This document shows positions 46,347 through 60,284 of a stretch of DNA of 64,000 nt, piece after piece; positions within the stretch are counted from its first letter, which is position 1, and the number at the start of each line of letters is the position of its first letter. A program made the translations under genes and the position numbers. The notes below the pieces were generated by a model. That model saw nothing but the letters and a program-made list of their open reading frames with translations, ran no database searches and was not told the origin of the DNA. The stretch is from Terrabacter sp. MAHUQ-38. GTDB taxonomy: Bacteria > Actinomycetota > Actinomycetes > Actinomycetales > Dermatophilaceae. The stretch is from contig NZ_JACVCU010000005.1 of assembly GCF_014518425.1 (NCBI RefSeq), positions 678-64,677 of the forward strand. Direction: 5' to 3'.

Positions 46347-47246
46347 ATGGCACCCAGCACGTCCGAGCGCGAGTGGCTCGACGAGAACGGCAACGAGATC
46401 GAGGACCACGACCGCGGTCTCGTCTTCGACATCCAGACGTTGGTGGACCGCCGCCGGGCGCTGATCCTGTTCGGTGGCCTCGGTGTGGCCGGTGCCCTCG
46501 CCGCGTGCAGCAGCGGCTCCCCGGCCACGACCGGCAGCACCTCCACCGCTGCTGCATCGAGCGCCACGACGACCGCAGCGACCTCGGCCACGTCGACGAC
46601 GTCCGCCGCTGCCGACGGCAACCTCGTCGAGGCGCCGGACGAGACGGCCGGCCCGTACCCCGGTGACGGCTCGAACGGGCAGAACGCGCTCGACGACTCC
46701 GGCATCGTGCGCCAGGACATCCGCAGCAGCTTCGGCACCTCGACGACGACGGCCGAGGGCGTCCCGCTGACGATCAAGCTCACGGTCAAGGACCTCTCCT
46801 CGAGCTCGGCCCTCGTCGGGGCCGCCGTCTATGCGTGGCACTGCGACCGTGAGGGCAGGTACTCGATGTACAGCCAGGGCGTGGAGGACGAGAACTACCT
46901 GCGCGGTGTGCAGGCCACCGACGAGTCCGGCACCGCGACGTTCAGCTCGATCTTCCCGGCCTGCTACGCGGGCCGCTGGCCGCACATCCACTTCGAGGTC
47001 TACGAGAAGGTCGCCGACGCCACGTCGAGCGGGCCGATCGTCAAGACGTCGCAGATCGCGCTGCCCAGGGCGGCCTGCGAGACGGTCTACGCCACGAGCG
47101 GCTACGAGCAGAGCGTCGGCAACCTGTCGCAGGTGAGCCTCGAACGTGACAACGTGTTCGGCGACGACGCCGGCGTGCACCAGCTCGCGACGATGTCGGG
47201 CAGCGTCTCGTCCGGCTACACCGCAGCGCTGACCATCGGCGTCTGA
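46347..47246 (+). CDS. Intradiol dioxygenase-fold lipoprotein
   Basis: 299 residues. A cytoplasmic N-terminus leads to a twin-arginine-like RRRALILFGGLGVAGALAAC with a lipobox Cys. A Ser/Thr/Ala linker (about 55-95) is followed by a domain like protocatechuate/catechol 1,2-dioxygenases. The candidate Fe(III) ligands are visible: Tyr in AAVYAWHCD, a second Tyr in DENYLRGVQ, and His-x-His in GRWPHIHFEVY. Similar exported dioxygenase-like proteins are common in actinobacteria and mostly uncharacterised. The hairpin at 47256-47322 ends the transcript. Substrate and even activity are unknown. Confidence 0.8.
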   Translation: MAPSTSEREWLDENGNEIEDHDRGLVFDIQTLVDRRRALILFGGLGVAGALAACSSGSPATTGSTSTAAASSATTTAATSATSTTSAAADGNLVEAPDETAGPYPGDGSNGQNALDDSGIVRQDIRSSFGTSTTTAEGVPLTIKLTVKDLSSSSALVGAAVYAWHCDREGRYSMYSQGVEDENYLRGVQATDESGTATFSSIFPACYAGRWPHIHFEVYEKVADATSSGPIVKTSQIALPRAACETVYATSGYEQSVGNLSQVSLERDNVFGDDAGVHQLATMSGSVSSGYTAALTIGV

Positions 47247-47255
47247 GTCCAGCTC

Positions 47256-47322
47256 ACGGTGGAAGGTGCCCACTCGACGGGGGAGGGGGAGTGGCCTGCG
47301 TCGAGTGGGCACCTTCCACCGT
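47256..47322. terminator. 24-bp perfect hairpin between convergent genes
   Basis: The arms 47256-47279 and 47299-47322 are perfectly complementary over 24 bases, with a 19-base loop. It lies nine bases after the dioxygenase stop and seven bases from the helD stop on the other strand. A bidirectional terminator is the simplest reading. Confidence 0.7.
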
Positions 47323-47329
47323 GGGCACC

Positions 47330-49375
47330 TCAGGTGAGGGCGCTCGGCAGGGGTTCGGCGTGCACGATCGTCAGCTCCGACACGGCGCGGGTCAGCACGA
47401 TGTAGAGGCGGCGCAGGCCGGTGCGCTCGTCGGGTTCGGCCCTCGCGATGGCAGCGGGCTCGACGACGACCGTCCGGTCGAACTCCAGACCCTTCGCGAC
47501 GGTAGCGGGCACGACCTCGACCTGGTGGTCCTCGTCGTCGCCGTGGTCGACGTCGAGCCGGCCGTGCGACACCGAGGCCGACGTGAGTGCGGCGCAGACC
47601 GTCCCGACCATCGCGTCCGGCGCGATGACGCCCACCGACCCCGGCGTGGCCGCTGCCGCCTCCACGGCACGGACCACCACCGCCTCCAGCGATCCCGGGT
47701 CCGCCGGCCGCAGCTCGAGGCGGCCCGGGTTGTCGCGCACCGACACGGGCGCTCCGAGACCGGGGGCCATGGCGGGCAGCAGCCTGGCGGCGTACTCGAT
47801 GACGACGGCCGGCACGCGGAACCCGCGGTCGAGCACGACGAGGTCGTGGTCGTCCTTCCCGAGGTGGCGCATCGCCTCCTCCCACGATGCCGTCGCCCAT
47901 GGCGTCGTGCCCTGTGCGATGTCGCCGAGCACGGTTACCGACCCCGTGGAGGCGCGCCGGCCCACCGCGCGCAGCTGCATGGGGGAGAGGTCCTGCGCCT
48001 CGTCGAGCACGACGTGCCCGAGGCTCGGCACTCGGCGCAGGAGGTCGTCGAGCTCGTCGAGCAGCGCCATGTCTGCCCGTGACCATCGGGCCGCTCCCTT
48101 GGTGCGAGCGGGCTTGTGCCACAAGAGCATCGCCTGCTCGTCGGCACTGAGATCGTCGCACGCAGCGGCGCGAAGCGCGTCGGGGTCGGACCAGAGGCGG
48201 TGCAGGACGGCCTGCGGGTCGAGCGCGGGCCAGACCGACCTGACGTACGCCTTCACGGCCGGCGACTTCGCCACGGCGTCCTGGACGCGGTCGTCCGGCG
48301 CCTCCCCGGCGCGCTCCATCTCGAGCAGCACGTGGTGGGCGAGACGCTGGGGGAGCAGGTCGCGCGCGGCGGAGTAGCGCACGCCGCGGGCCCCGAGCTC
48401 GTCGAGGATCACCTGCACCTCGTATGCCGGCACGCGCCACCTGCGCACGCCGCGCGGCACCACGAGCGCCTCCGTGGGACGCGCGACCTGCGACCAGACG
48501 GCACGACGCAGCACCGTGGCGAGGCGCGGGTCGCCCTTGAGGGTCGCGACGTCGGCGGGCTCGTCCGCGCGCACGCGCCCGTGGTCGAGGAGCGTCTCGA
48601 TCGTCGCGTGACCGACGCGGACCTCGCCGAGCGACGGGAGGACCGCTCCGATGTGGTCGAGGAAGGCCCGGTTCGGTCCGACGACGAGAACGCCCGAGCG
48701 GTCGAGGCGGTCCCGGAAGGAGTAGAGCAGCCAGGCCGCTCGGTGCAGGCCGACCGCCGTCTTGCCGGTGCCCGGTGCGCCCTGGACGCACACGCTGACG
48801 GCGACGTCGCTGCGCACGATCTCGTCCTGCTCGGGCTGGATCGTCGAGACGATGTCGCGCATCGGGCCGGTACGCGGCCGTTCGATCTCTGCGGCGAGCA
48901 GGGACCCGGTCGTCGCGTCGTCCGACACCTGCGGCTCGCGCAGGTGCTCGTCCTCGAGGGCGGTGAGGCGACCACGGTCGACGCCGAACCGGCGGCGGAG
49001 CACGACGTCCATCGGATCGAGCCGCGACGCCCGGTAGAACGCCGTGGAGATCGGCGCACGCCAGTCGACGACGACCGGGTCGCCCGCTTCGTCGGACACG
49101 TGACGCCGGCCGATGTGGAAGCGCTCGGCCGGTCCGCCCGGAGGGTCGAGGTCGATGCGGCCGAAGAAGAGCGTGGTCCGCGGGTCGTCCTGCAGCGAGG
49201 CGATGCGACGTGCGAGCACCCAGCCGAGGACCTCGCCCGAGACGGCGTCACTGGCCTTCGACGCGTCGAGCGACTCGGCGAGCCGACGCATCCGGCCGAG
49301 CTGCTCGCGAGCATCCTCGAGGTAGGCCTGCTCCCGGGCGAGCTCGGCGGCGAGAGCGGTGTCGGGCGCGGGCAC
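47330..49375 (-). CDS. helD: HelD-family RNA polymerase recycling ATPase
   Basis: 681 residues. A short N-terminal coiled coil (about 8-40) is followed by VVDWRAPISTAFYRAS. Walker A is GAPGTGKT at 199-206, Walker B is VVLDEAQDLSPMQL, and the C-terminal motif is LYIVLTRAVSELTIVH. HelD frees RNA polymerase from stalled or idle complexes. It is shorter than the HelR paralogue at 16975-19188 and lacks the rifamycin-associated element. GTG 49375 is preceded by AAAGG eight bases upstream; an open frame continues to 49612 but runs through the leader inverted repeat, so I reject it. Confidence 0.86.
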   Translation of the reverse strand: MPAPDTALAAELAREQAYLEDAREQLGRMRRLAESLDASKASDAVSGEVLGWVLARRIASLQDDPRTTLFFGRIDLDPPGGPAERFHIGRRHVSDEAGDPVVVDWRAPISTAFYRASRLDPMDVVLRRRFGVDRGRLTALEDEHLREPQVSDDATTGSLLAAEIERPRTGPMRDIVSTIQPEQDEIVRSDVAVSVCVQGAPGTGKTAVGLHRAAWLLYSFRDRLDRSGVLVVGPNRAFLDHIGAVLPSLGEVRVGHATIETLLDHGRVRADEPADVATLKGDPRLATVLRRAVWSQVARPTEALVVPRGVRRWRVPAYEVQVILDELGARGVRYSAARDLLPQRLAHHVLLEMERAGEAPDDRVQDAVAKSPAVKAYVRSVWPALDPQAVLHRLWSDPDALRAAACDDLSADEQAMLLWHKPARTKGAARWSRADMALLDELDDLLRRVPSLGHVVLDEAQDLSPMQLRAVGRRASTGSVTVLGDIAQGTTPWATASWEEAMRHLGKDDHDLVVLDRGFRVPAVVIEYAARLLPAMAPGLGAPVSVRDNPGRLELRPADPGSLEAVVVRAVEAAAATPGSVGVIAPDAMVGTVCAALTSASVSHGRLDVDHGDDEDHQVEVVPATVAKGLEFDRTVVVEPAAIARAEPDERTGLRRLYIVLTRAVSELTIVHAEPLPSALT

Positions 49376-49395
49376 GCGAAAGGCCTTTCTGCATC

Positions 49396-49466
49396 GCAAC
49401 ACACCGAGCAACTCACAACCCACCGGGGTCGGACGCCGGTGTGCTGTCGGTTGCTCGGTGTGTTGC
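49396..49466 (-). promoter_or_regulatory. Large inverted repeat in the helD leader
   Basis: GCAACACACCGAGCAAC (49396-49412) and its exact complement (49450-49466) are 17-bp arms. A second inner pair, CACCGG/CCGGTG (49421-49426 and 49436-49441), continues the structure. On the minus strand it follows a TACGCT -10-like box (49492-49487) and ends just before the helD SD, so the mRNA leader would fold into a long hairpin next to the ribosome site. Confidence 0.7.
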
Positions 49467-49549
49467 GGGGATGGGGGGAACGGGCCAGCGTACACCGGCG
49501 TCGTGGGGGCGCGGCGCCCGGCGATTCCGCGTTCAGCGGCCCGCGCGGC

Positions 49550-49555
49550 TAGACT
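49550..49555 (+). promoter_or_regulatory. -10 box TAGACT for efp
   Basis: TAGACT about 95 bases before the efp ATG. The leader contains a GTATGCCG octamer in reverse (49627-49633 core). Confidence 0.4.
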
Positions 49556-49651
49556 TGCGCGGCAAACTCCCCCAGACAGCGAACGTCCGGTCCCCGGCGT
49601 GCAGATCGTCACGCCCGCGGCCGACCGGCATACGAAAGTGGTTCAGAAACG

Positions 49652-50215
49652 ATGGCTACGACCAACGACCTGAAGAACGGCATGGTGCTCAACATCGAGG
49701 GACAGCTCTGGTCCGTCGTCGAGTTCCAGCACGTGAAGCCCGGCAAGGGCCCCGCCTTCGTGCGCACCAAGCTCAAGGCCGTCCTCTCCGGCAAGGTCGT
49801 CGACAAGACGTTCAACGCCGGCACCAAGGTGGAGACGAGCAACGTCGACAAGCGCACGATGCAGTACCTCTACAAGGACGGTACCGACTTCGTCTTCATG
49901 GACATCGACACCTACGACCAGCTCCACGTGTCGGAGACCGTCGTCGGTGACGCCGCGAACTACCTGCTCGAGAACCAGAACGCCATCGTCGCCACGAACG
50001 AGGGGCTGCCGCTCTACGTCGAGCTGCCCGCGTCGGTCGTCCTCGAGATCACGCACACCGAACCGGGCCTGCAGGGCGACCGCTCGACCGGCGGCACCAA
50101 GCCGGCCACGCTCGAGACCGGTGCCCAGATCAACGTGCCGCTCTTCCTCGAGAGCGGCACGCGCGTCAAGGTCGACACGCGCGACGGGTCGTACCTCGGC
50201 CGCGTCAACGACTGA
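49652..50215 (+). CDS. efp: Translation elongation factor P
   Basis: 187 residues in the usual three beta-barrel domains. The tip loop is [10 protein letters not shown] with Lys32 at the position modified in other bacteria; no modification genes are visible here. The C-terminal motif [17 protein letters not shown] is intact. EF-P rescues ribosomes stalled at polyproline. It sits before nusB, an order conserved in actinobacteria. Confidence 0.97.
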   Translation: MATTNDLKNGMVLNIEGQLWSVVEFQHVKPGKGPAFVRTKLKAVLSGKVVDKTFNAGTKVETSNVDKRTMQYLYKDGTDFVFMDIDTYDQLHVSETVVGDAANYLLENQNAIVATNEGLPLYVELPASVVLEITHTEPGLQGDRSTGGTKPATLETGAQINVPLFLESGTRVKVDTRDGSYLGRVND

Positions 50216-50231
50216 GCGGACGCGAACTCCC

Positions 50232-50645
50232 TTGGCAGCACGCAGCAAGGCCCGTTCGCGGGCCCTCGACATCCTCTTCGAGGCGGACCAGCGCGGCATG
50301 AACGCCGAGACGCTCCTCGACGAGCGCCTGCTCGACCGCGAGTCGAGAGCCGCGAACAACCCCTACACCGCGGACCTGGTGCGCGGCGTGGTCGCCAGGT
50401 GGAACGACATCAACGCGGCGCTGACCGACTACAGCCAGGGCTGGACCCTCGACCGGATGCCGGCCGTCGACCGTGCGGTGCTGCGGCTCGGCGCGTGGGA
50501 GGTCCTCTGGAACGACGAGATCCCCGACGCCGTCGCGATCTCCGAGGCCGTGGCGCTCGCGACCGACCTGTCGACCGACGAGTCCCCGGGGTTCGTCAAC
50601 GGGCTGCTGGCCCGGCTGGCCGAGGTCAAGGCGACCATCGTCTAG
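50232..50645 (+). CDS. nusB: Transcription antitermination factor NusB
   Basis: 137 residues, all-helical. SKARSRALDILFEADQRG at the N-terminus is the Arg-rich RNA-binding helix, and the core helices AVDRAVLRLGAWEVLW and PGFVNGLLARLAEV complete the fold. With NusE it binds boxA in rRNA leaders. TTG 50232 is the only usable start between efp and the first helix; there is no clear SD, so translation may depend on efp read-through. Confidence 0.94.
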   Translation: MAARSKARSRALDILFEADQRGMNAETLLDERLLDRESRAANNPYTADLVRGVVARWNDINAALTDYSQGWTLDRMPAVDRAVLRLGAWEVLWNDEIPDAVAISEAVALATDLSTDESPGFVNGLLARLAEVKATIV

Positions 50646-50681
50646 TCCGACGGGCATGCCGCCTCCCCGCGACACCAGCAT

Positions 50682-50760
50682 GGAACGAAGCCACCCCCGC
50701 GCGGGTGGCTTCGTGCGTTCCGGGTGGCTTCGTGCGTTCCGGGTGGCTTCGTACGGTTCG
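50682..50760 (+). terminator. Terminator hairpin with a triplicated right arm
   Basis: The left arm GGAACGAAGCCACCC (50682-50696) pairs with GGGTGGCTTCG. That right arm occurs as a 19-base direct repeat: 50703-50721 and 50722-50740 are identical, and 50741-50760 differs at a few bases. The left arm can pair with only one copy at a time. The array ends the efp-nusB transcript and lies about 50 bases before the pyrR promoter. Confidence 0.8.
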
Positions 50761-50812
50761 GGTGCGACGGGCCGAGGCGCGGACCCGTGTCAGGAGCGGA
50801 GCCGGGCCGCGT

Positions 50813-50818
50813 TAGACT
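50813..50818 (+). promoter_or_regulatory. -10 box TAGACT of the pyr operon
   Basis: TAGACT places transcription start near 50825, just before the PyrR-binding leader. I see no good -35 hexamer. Confidence 0.6.
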
Positions 50819-50830
50819 CCCTCGCGAAGA

Positions 50831-52493
<1,663 letters not shown>

Positions 52494-52497
<4 letters not shown>

Positions 52498-53831
52498 ACC
52501 GCCTCGTGATCCGTGGCGCCCGCCTGCTCGGTGCCCAGGCTGCCGACCTGCTCGTCGAGGACGGCGTCATCACCGAGGTCGGCTCGGTCTCCGTGCCGCG
52601 CGACGCCGATGTGCTGGACGCCGACGGGCTCGTGGCGCTGCCGGGCCTCGTCGACCTGCACGTGCACCTCCGCGAGCCGGGTCGCGAGGACGCCGAGACG
52701 ATCGCGACCGGTTCGGCCGCGGCCGCCGCCGGCGGCTTCACGGCCGTCTTCGCGATGGCCAACACCAACCCCGTCACCGACACCGCAGAGGCGGCCGAAC
52801 GCGTGCACGACCTCGGGCATGCCTGCGGGCTCACCGAGGTGGTCCCGGTCGGCGCCGTGACGAAGGGCCTCGAGGGCGCCGAGCTCGCGGAGCTCGGCCT
52901 CATGGCGCGCTCCCGCGCGAAGGTCCGCGTCTTCAGCGACGACGGCCACTGCGTCCACGACGCGCGGATCATGCGGCGCGCGCTCGAGTACGTCAAGCCA
53001 TTCGGCGGCGTCATCAGCCAGCACGCGCAGGACCCGCGCCTCGCCGGCCGTGAGGCCTGCTGCCACGAGGGGGAGGTCTCGGGTCGCCTGGGACTCCCCG
53101 GCTGGCCCGGCATCGCCGAGGAGTCGATCGTGGCCCGCGACGTCATGCTCGCCCGGCACACCGGCTCGCGCGTCCACGTCGCGCACGTGTCGACGGCCGG
53201 CACGGTCGAGGTGCTCCGATGGGCCAAGGCGCAGGGCATCGCGGTCACGGCCGAGGTCACGCCTCACCACCTGGTCCTCACGACCGACCTGCTGGCGGGC
53301 TACGACCCCGTCTACAAGGTCAACCCGCCGCTGCGCCCGGCCGAGGACGTCGAGGCACTCCGGGAGGCCCTCGTCGACGGGACCATCGACGCCGTCGCCA
53401 CCGACCACGCACCCCACGCCCGGCACGACAAGGAGCACGCCTTCGTCGACGCGGCGTTCGGCATGCTCGGGCTCGAGACGGCGCTGTCGGTCGTGAGCGA
53501 CGTGCTCGTGCAGCCGGGCCGGCTCGCCTGGTCCGACGTGGCGCGCGTCATGTCGACCGCGCCGGCCCGCATCGGCGGGCTGTCCGACCAGGGGCAGGGC
53601 CTTGCCGTCGGCAGCCCGGCCCACGTGACCCTCGTCGACCCCGACCGCGAGGTCACGGTCGACGCCGCCGCGAGCCGCAGCCGCTCGCGCAACAACCCGT
53701 GGCACGGGCGCACCCTGCAAGGAGCCGTCCTGGCGACGGTCTTCGCCGGGCGCGTCACCCACGACGTCCGCAACGGCGCGGGCACCCGACGAGAACTGAC
53801 GAACGCGACGACCTCAGGGGCAGACCTGTGA
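52494..53831 (+). CDS. pyrC: Dihydroorotase
   Basis: 445 residues, amidohydrolase type I. The zinc ligands are in [10 protein letters not shown], the His after [20 protein letters not shown] and the catalytic Asp in [22 protein letters not shown]-like [13 protein letters not shown] closes the family signature. It cyclises carbamoyl-aspartate to dihydroorotate. ATG overlaps pyrB, and the stop overlaps carA by GTGA. Confidence 0.97.
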
Positions 53832-55086
53832 CGACCCAGACACCGCTCACCGTGCCGAGCCGAGACGGACGGCCCGGCCGCACGCGCGAGGGAGCCATCC
53901 TCGTCCTCGAGGACGGCCGAACCTTCCGCGGCGCGTCCTACGGCGCCGTCGGCGAGACCGTCGGCGAGGCGGTCTTCTCGACCGGCATGACCGGCTACCA
54001 GGAGACGCTGACCGACCCGAGCTACCACCGGCAGGTCATCGTCATGACCGCGCCGCACGTGGGGAACACGGGCGTCAACACCGAGGACGACGAGAGCACC
54101 CGCATCTGGGTGGCCGGCTACGTCGTGCGGGACCCCGCGATCCGCTCGTCGAACTGGCGGGCCACCCGCGACCTCGAGGACGAGCTCGACGAGCAGGGCG
54201 TCGTCGGCATCTGCGAGCTCGACACGCGCGCCCTGACGCGCCACCTGCGCGAGCGCGGCGCGATGCGCGTCGGGATCTTCAGCGGCCAGGCCGCCCACCG
54301 ACCCGAGGGCGAGCTGCTCGACGCCGTGCGCACGAGCCCCCAGATGGCGGGCGCCGCCCTCGCCGCCGAGGTCACGACCACCGAGCCGTATGCCGTCGGC
54401 GCCGTGGGCGAGAAGCGCTTCACCGTCGCGGCCGTCGACCTCGGCATCAAGGCGATGACGCCGCACCTCATGGCCCAGCGCGGCATCGAGGTGCACGTGC
54501 TGCCGGCCACCGCAACGATCGACGACGTGCTCGCGGTGGGGGAGGACGGCCCCGACGGCGTGTTCTTCTCCAACGGCCCCGGCGACCCTGCGACGGCCGA
54601 GCGCGAGGTCGAGCTGCTGCGCGAGGTGCTCGACCGCGGCGTGCCGTTCTTCGGCATCTGTTTCGGCAACCAGCTCCTCGGACGGGCGCTCGGCTTCGGC
54701 ACGTACAAGCTGAAGTACGGCCACCGCGGCATCAACCAGCCGGTCATGGACCGCACGACGGGCAAGGTCGAGGTGACCGCCCACAACCACGGCTTCGCCG
54801 TCGACGCCCCGCTCGACGGGGACAGCGACACGGCATACGGCCGCGTCCGGGTCTCGCACGTGTGCCTCAACGACGACGTCGTCGAGGGCCTCGAGTGCCT
54901 CGACCGCCCGGCGTACTCCGTCCAGTACCACCCCGAGGCTGCCGCCGGCCCGCACGACGCCGCCTACCTCTTCGACCGCTTCGTGGAGCTCATGGAAACC
55001 AGACAGACAACCCACCAGAGGAGTTCGGCGCGCGTCGCGCCCGGACTGACGAGCGAAGCCAGCGACAAGCAGGGCGGGAGCAGGTA

Positions 55087-55087
<1 letters not shown>
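53828..55087 (+). CDS. carA: Carbamoyl-phosphate synthase, small (glutaminase) subunit
   Basis: 419 residues. After the N-terminal [20 protein letters not shown] comes the class I glutaminase with SNGPGDPAT, nucleophile Cys in [23 protein letters not shown] and the [13 protein letters not shown] triad end. A tail of about 25 Ser/Thr/Arg/Gln-rich residues follows the fold. The stop and the carB start share one base (TAATG), giving strict coupling to the large subunit. Confidence 0.96.
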
Positions 55088-58415
<3,328 letters not shown>

Positions 58416-58419
<4 letters not shown>

Positions 58420-59306
58420 GCGAGGCCACCCTGCGCGCCCGCGTCGCCCAGGAGGTGGCCGAGGTCATCGCGACCCGCCGGGTCGGCGCCTACCAGCACC
58501 TCACCGTCGTCGCACCCGGGGTCGCCGAGCTCGCCCGACCGGGCCAGTTCGTCGCCCTGGCGGTCGGCGGCGAGACGTCGGGCACGCTGCTCCGGCGCTC
58601 GTTCTCGATCCACAAGGTCAGCCCCTCTGGCACCTACGGCGGCACCGTCGAGATCGTCGTCTCGGCGGTCGGCAGCGGTACGCAGTGGATCGTGGACCGC
58701 GCCCCGCACGACACGATCGACGTCGTCGGCCCGCTCGGCAAGGCGTTCCCGCTGCCGACCGACCCGGTGGCGTGCGTGCTCGTCGGCGGCGGCTACGGCA
58801 GTGCTCCCCTCTTCTGGCTCGCCCGGGATCTGCGCGAGCGCGGCTGTCACGTCGAGATGGTGCTCGGCGCCGCGAGCGAGGACCGTCTCTTCGGCGTCGT
58901 CGAAGCGCGCCGGAGCAGCGACGGCGTCACGGTCACCACCGACGACGGCTCGGCCGGCCAGCAGGGCTGGGTGAGCGACGTCCTGCCCGAGATCATCACC
59001 CGCACCAAGGCGGGGGTCGTCTACGGCTGCGGCCCGATGGGCATGCTGCACTCGATCACCCAGGTGGCCGAGGCGCACGGCGCCGTGGCCCAGGTCGCCG
59101 TCGAGGAGTCGATGGCGTGCGGCGTGGGCGTCTGCATGACCTGCGTCATGCCCGTCGTCGGTGCCGACGGCACCACGCGCATGGTGCGCTCGTGCGTCGA
59201 GGGCCCGGTCTTCCGCGGTGACCGCGTCCGCTGGGACGCCTTCGACGGAGGGCATGCCCGCGTGCCCGACGACGCCGTCGGCGCCCCCAAGGTGGGGGGT
59301 CACTGA
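58416..59306 (+). CDS. pyrK: Dihydroorotate dehydrogenase electron-transfer subunit (PyrK)
   Basis: 296 residues. The FAD-binding motif [10 protein letters not shown] is followed by an NAD-binding fold ([26 protein letters not shown]). A [2Fe-2S] segment has four cysteines: three in [13 protein letters not shown] and one in RSCVEGP. It passes electrons from PyrD to NAD+. Its presence next to PyrD defines a class 1B enzyme. ATG overlaps carB by ATGA, and the stop overlaps pyrD (TGATG). Confidence 0.93.
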
Positions 59307-60256
59307 TGGTGGACCTCTCCGTCGACCTCGGCGGCGGACGCCGCCTGCCCAACCCGCTCATGACGGCATCGGGCTGCGCCGCGAACGGTCGTGAGCTGCA
59401 CCGCTTCTTCGACGTCGCCGAGCTCGGTGCCTTCGTCACCAAGTCCGTCATGGCTGACCCCCGCTCCGGCCGGGGCACGCCGCGCATGGCCGAGACCCCG
59501 TCAGGCATGCTCAACTCGATCGGCCTGCAGGGCCCCGGGATCGACGTCTTCGTCGACGAGGACCTTCCCTGGCTGCAGTCGGTCGGTGCGCGCGTGCTCC
59601 CGTCCATCGCCGGCAGCTCGAGCACCGAGTACGCCCACGTCGCGGCGACCCTGCGCGCGAGCCGCGCCTTCGACGCCGTCGTCGGTGTCGAGGTCAACAT
59701 CTCGTGTCCCAACGTCGCCAACCGCGGCCTCGTCTTCGCGTGCGACCCGATGGCCTCGGCCAAGGTCATCGCGCTCGTGCGAGAGCAGCTGCCCCGCGAC
59801 ATCCCCGTCTTCGCCAAGCTGAGCCCCGACGTCACGGACATCACGGCTATCGCGGCGGCATGCGTCAAAGCCGGAGCTGACGGACTCACCATGATCAACA
59901 CCCTCCTCGGCATGGTCATCGACACCGACCGGATGAGGCCGCAGCTCGGGGGCGTCACGGGTGGTCTGTCCGGTCCCGGCATCCGGCCCGTCGCCGTCCG
60001 GGCCATCTGGCAGGTGCGTCAGGCGATGTTCGACGGGCGCATCCCGACCGTGCCGATCATCGGCGTCGGGGGAGTGCGCACGGGCCGCGACGCCCTCGAG
60101 CTCGTCGCCGCCGGCGCCAGCGCGATCCAGGTCGGGACCGTCGTCTTCAACGACCCCTCGGCACCCGTGCGGGTCCTGCGCGAGCTGTGCGAGCTGCTCG
60201 AGTCCAAGGGCTACGCCCACTTCACCGACGCCGTCGCCGTGGCCCACGGCCGCTGA
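59306..60256 (+). CDS. pyrD: Dihydroorotate dehydrogenase, class 1B catalytic subunit
   Basis: 316 residues, FMN-binding TIM barrel. The catalytic base is Cys in VEVNISCPNV, the class 1 signature. NPLMTASGCAANG, AKLSPDVTDI and IGVGGVRTGRDALE line the flavin site. There is no N-terminal membrane helix, unlike the class 2 quinone-linked enzyme of mycobacteria. With PyrK it should be cytosolic and NAD+-linked. Confidence 0.95.
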   Translation: MVDLSVDLGGGRRLPNPLMTASGCAANGRELHRFFDVAELGAFVTKSVMADPRSGRGTPRMAETPSGMLNSIGLQGPGIDVFVDEDLPWLQSVGARVLPSIAGSSSTEYAHVAATLRASRAFDAVVGVEVNISCPNVANRGLVFACDPMASAKVIALVREQLPRDIPVFAKLSPDVTDITAIAAACVKAGADGLTMINTLLGMVIDTDRMRPQLGGVTGGLSGPGIRPVAVRAIWQVRQAMFDGRIPTVPIIGVGGVRTGRDALELVAAGASAIQVGTVVFNDPSAPVRVLRELCELLESKGYAHFTDAVAVAHGR

Positions 60257-60284
60257 CGGCGAGCGACCAGAGAACGGAGCCGAC

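Noticed and set aside
49376-49612. 79-residue N-terminal extension of the second HelD
   Set aside because: It would translate through the 17-bp inverted repeat. The family starts close to GTG 49375, which has AAAGG at good spacing.
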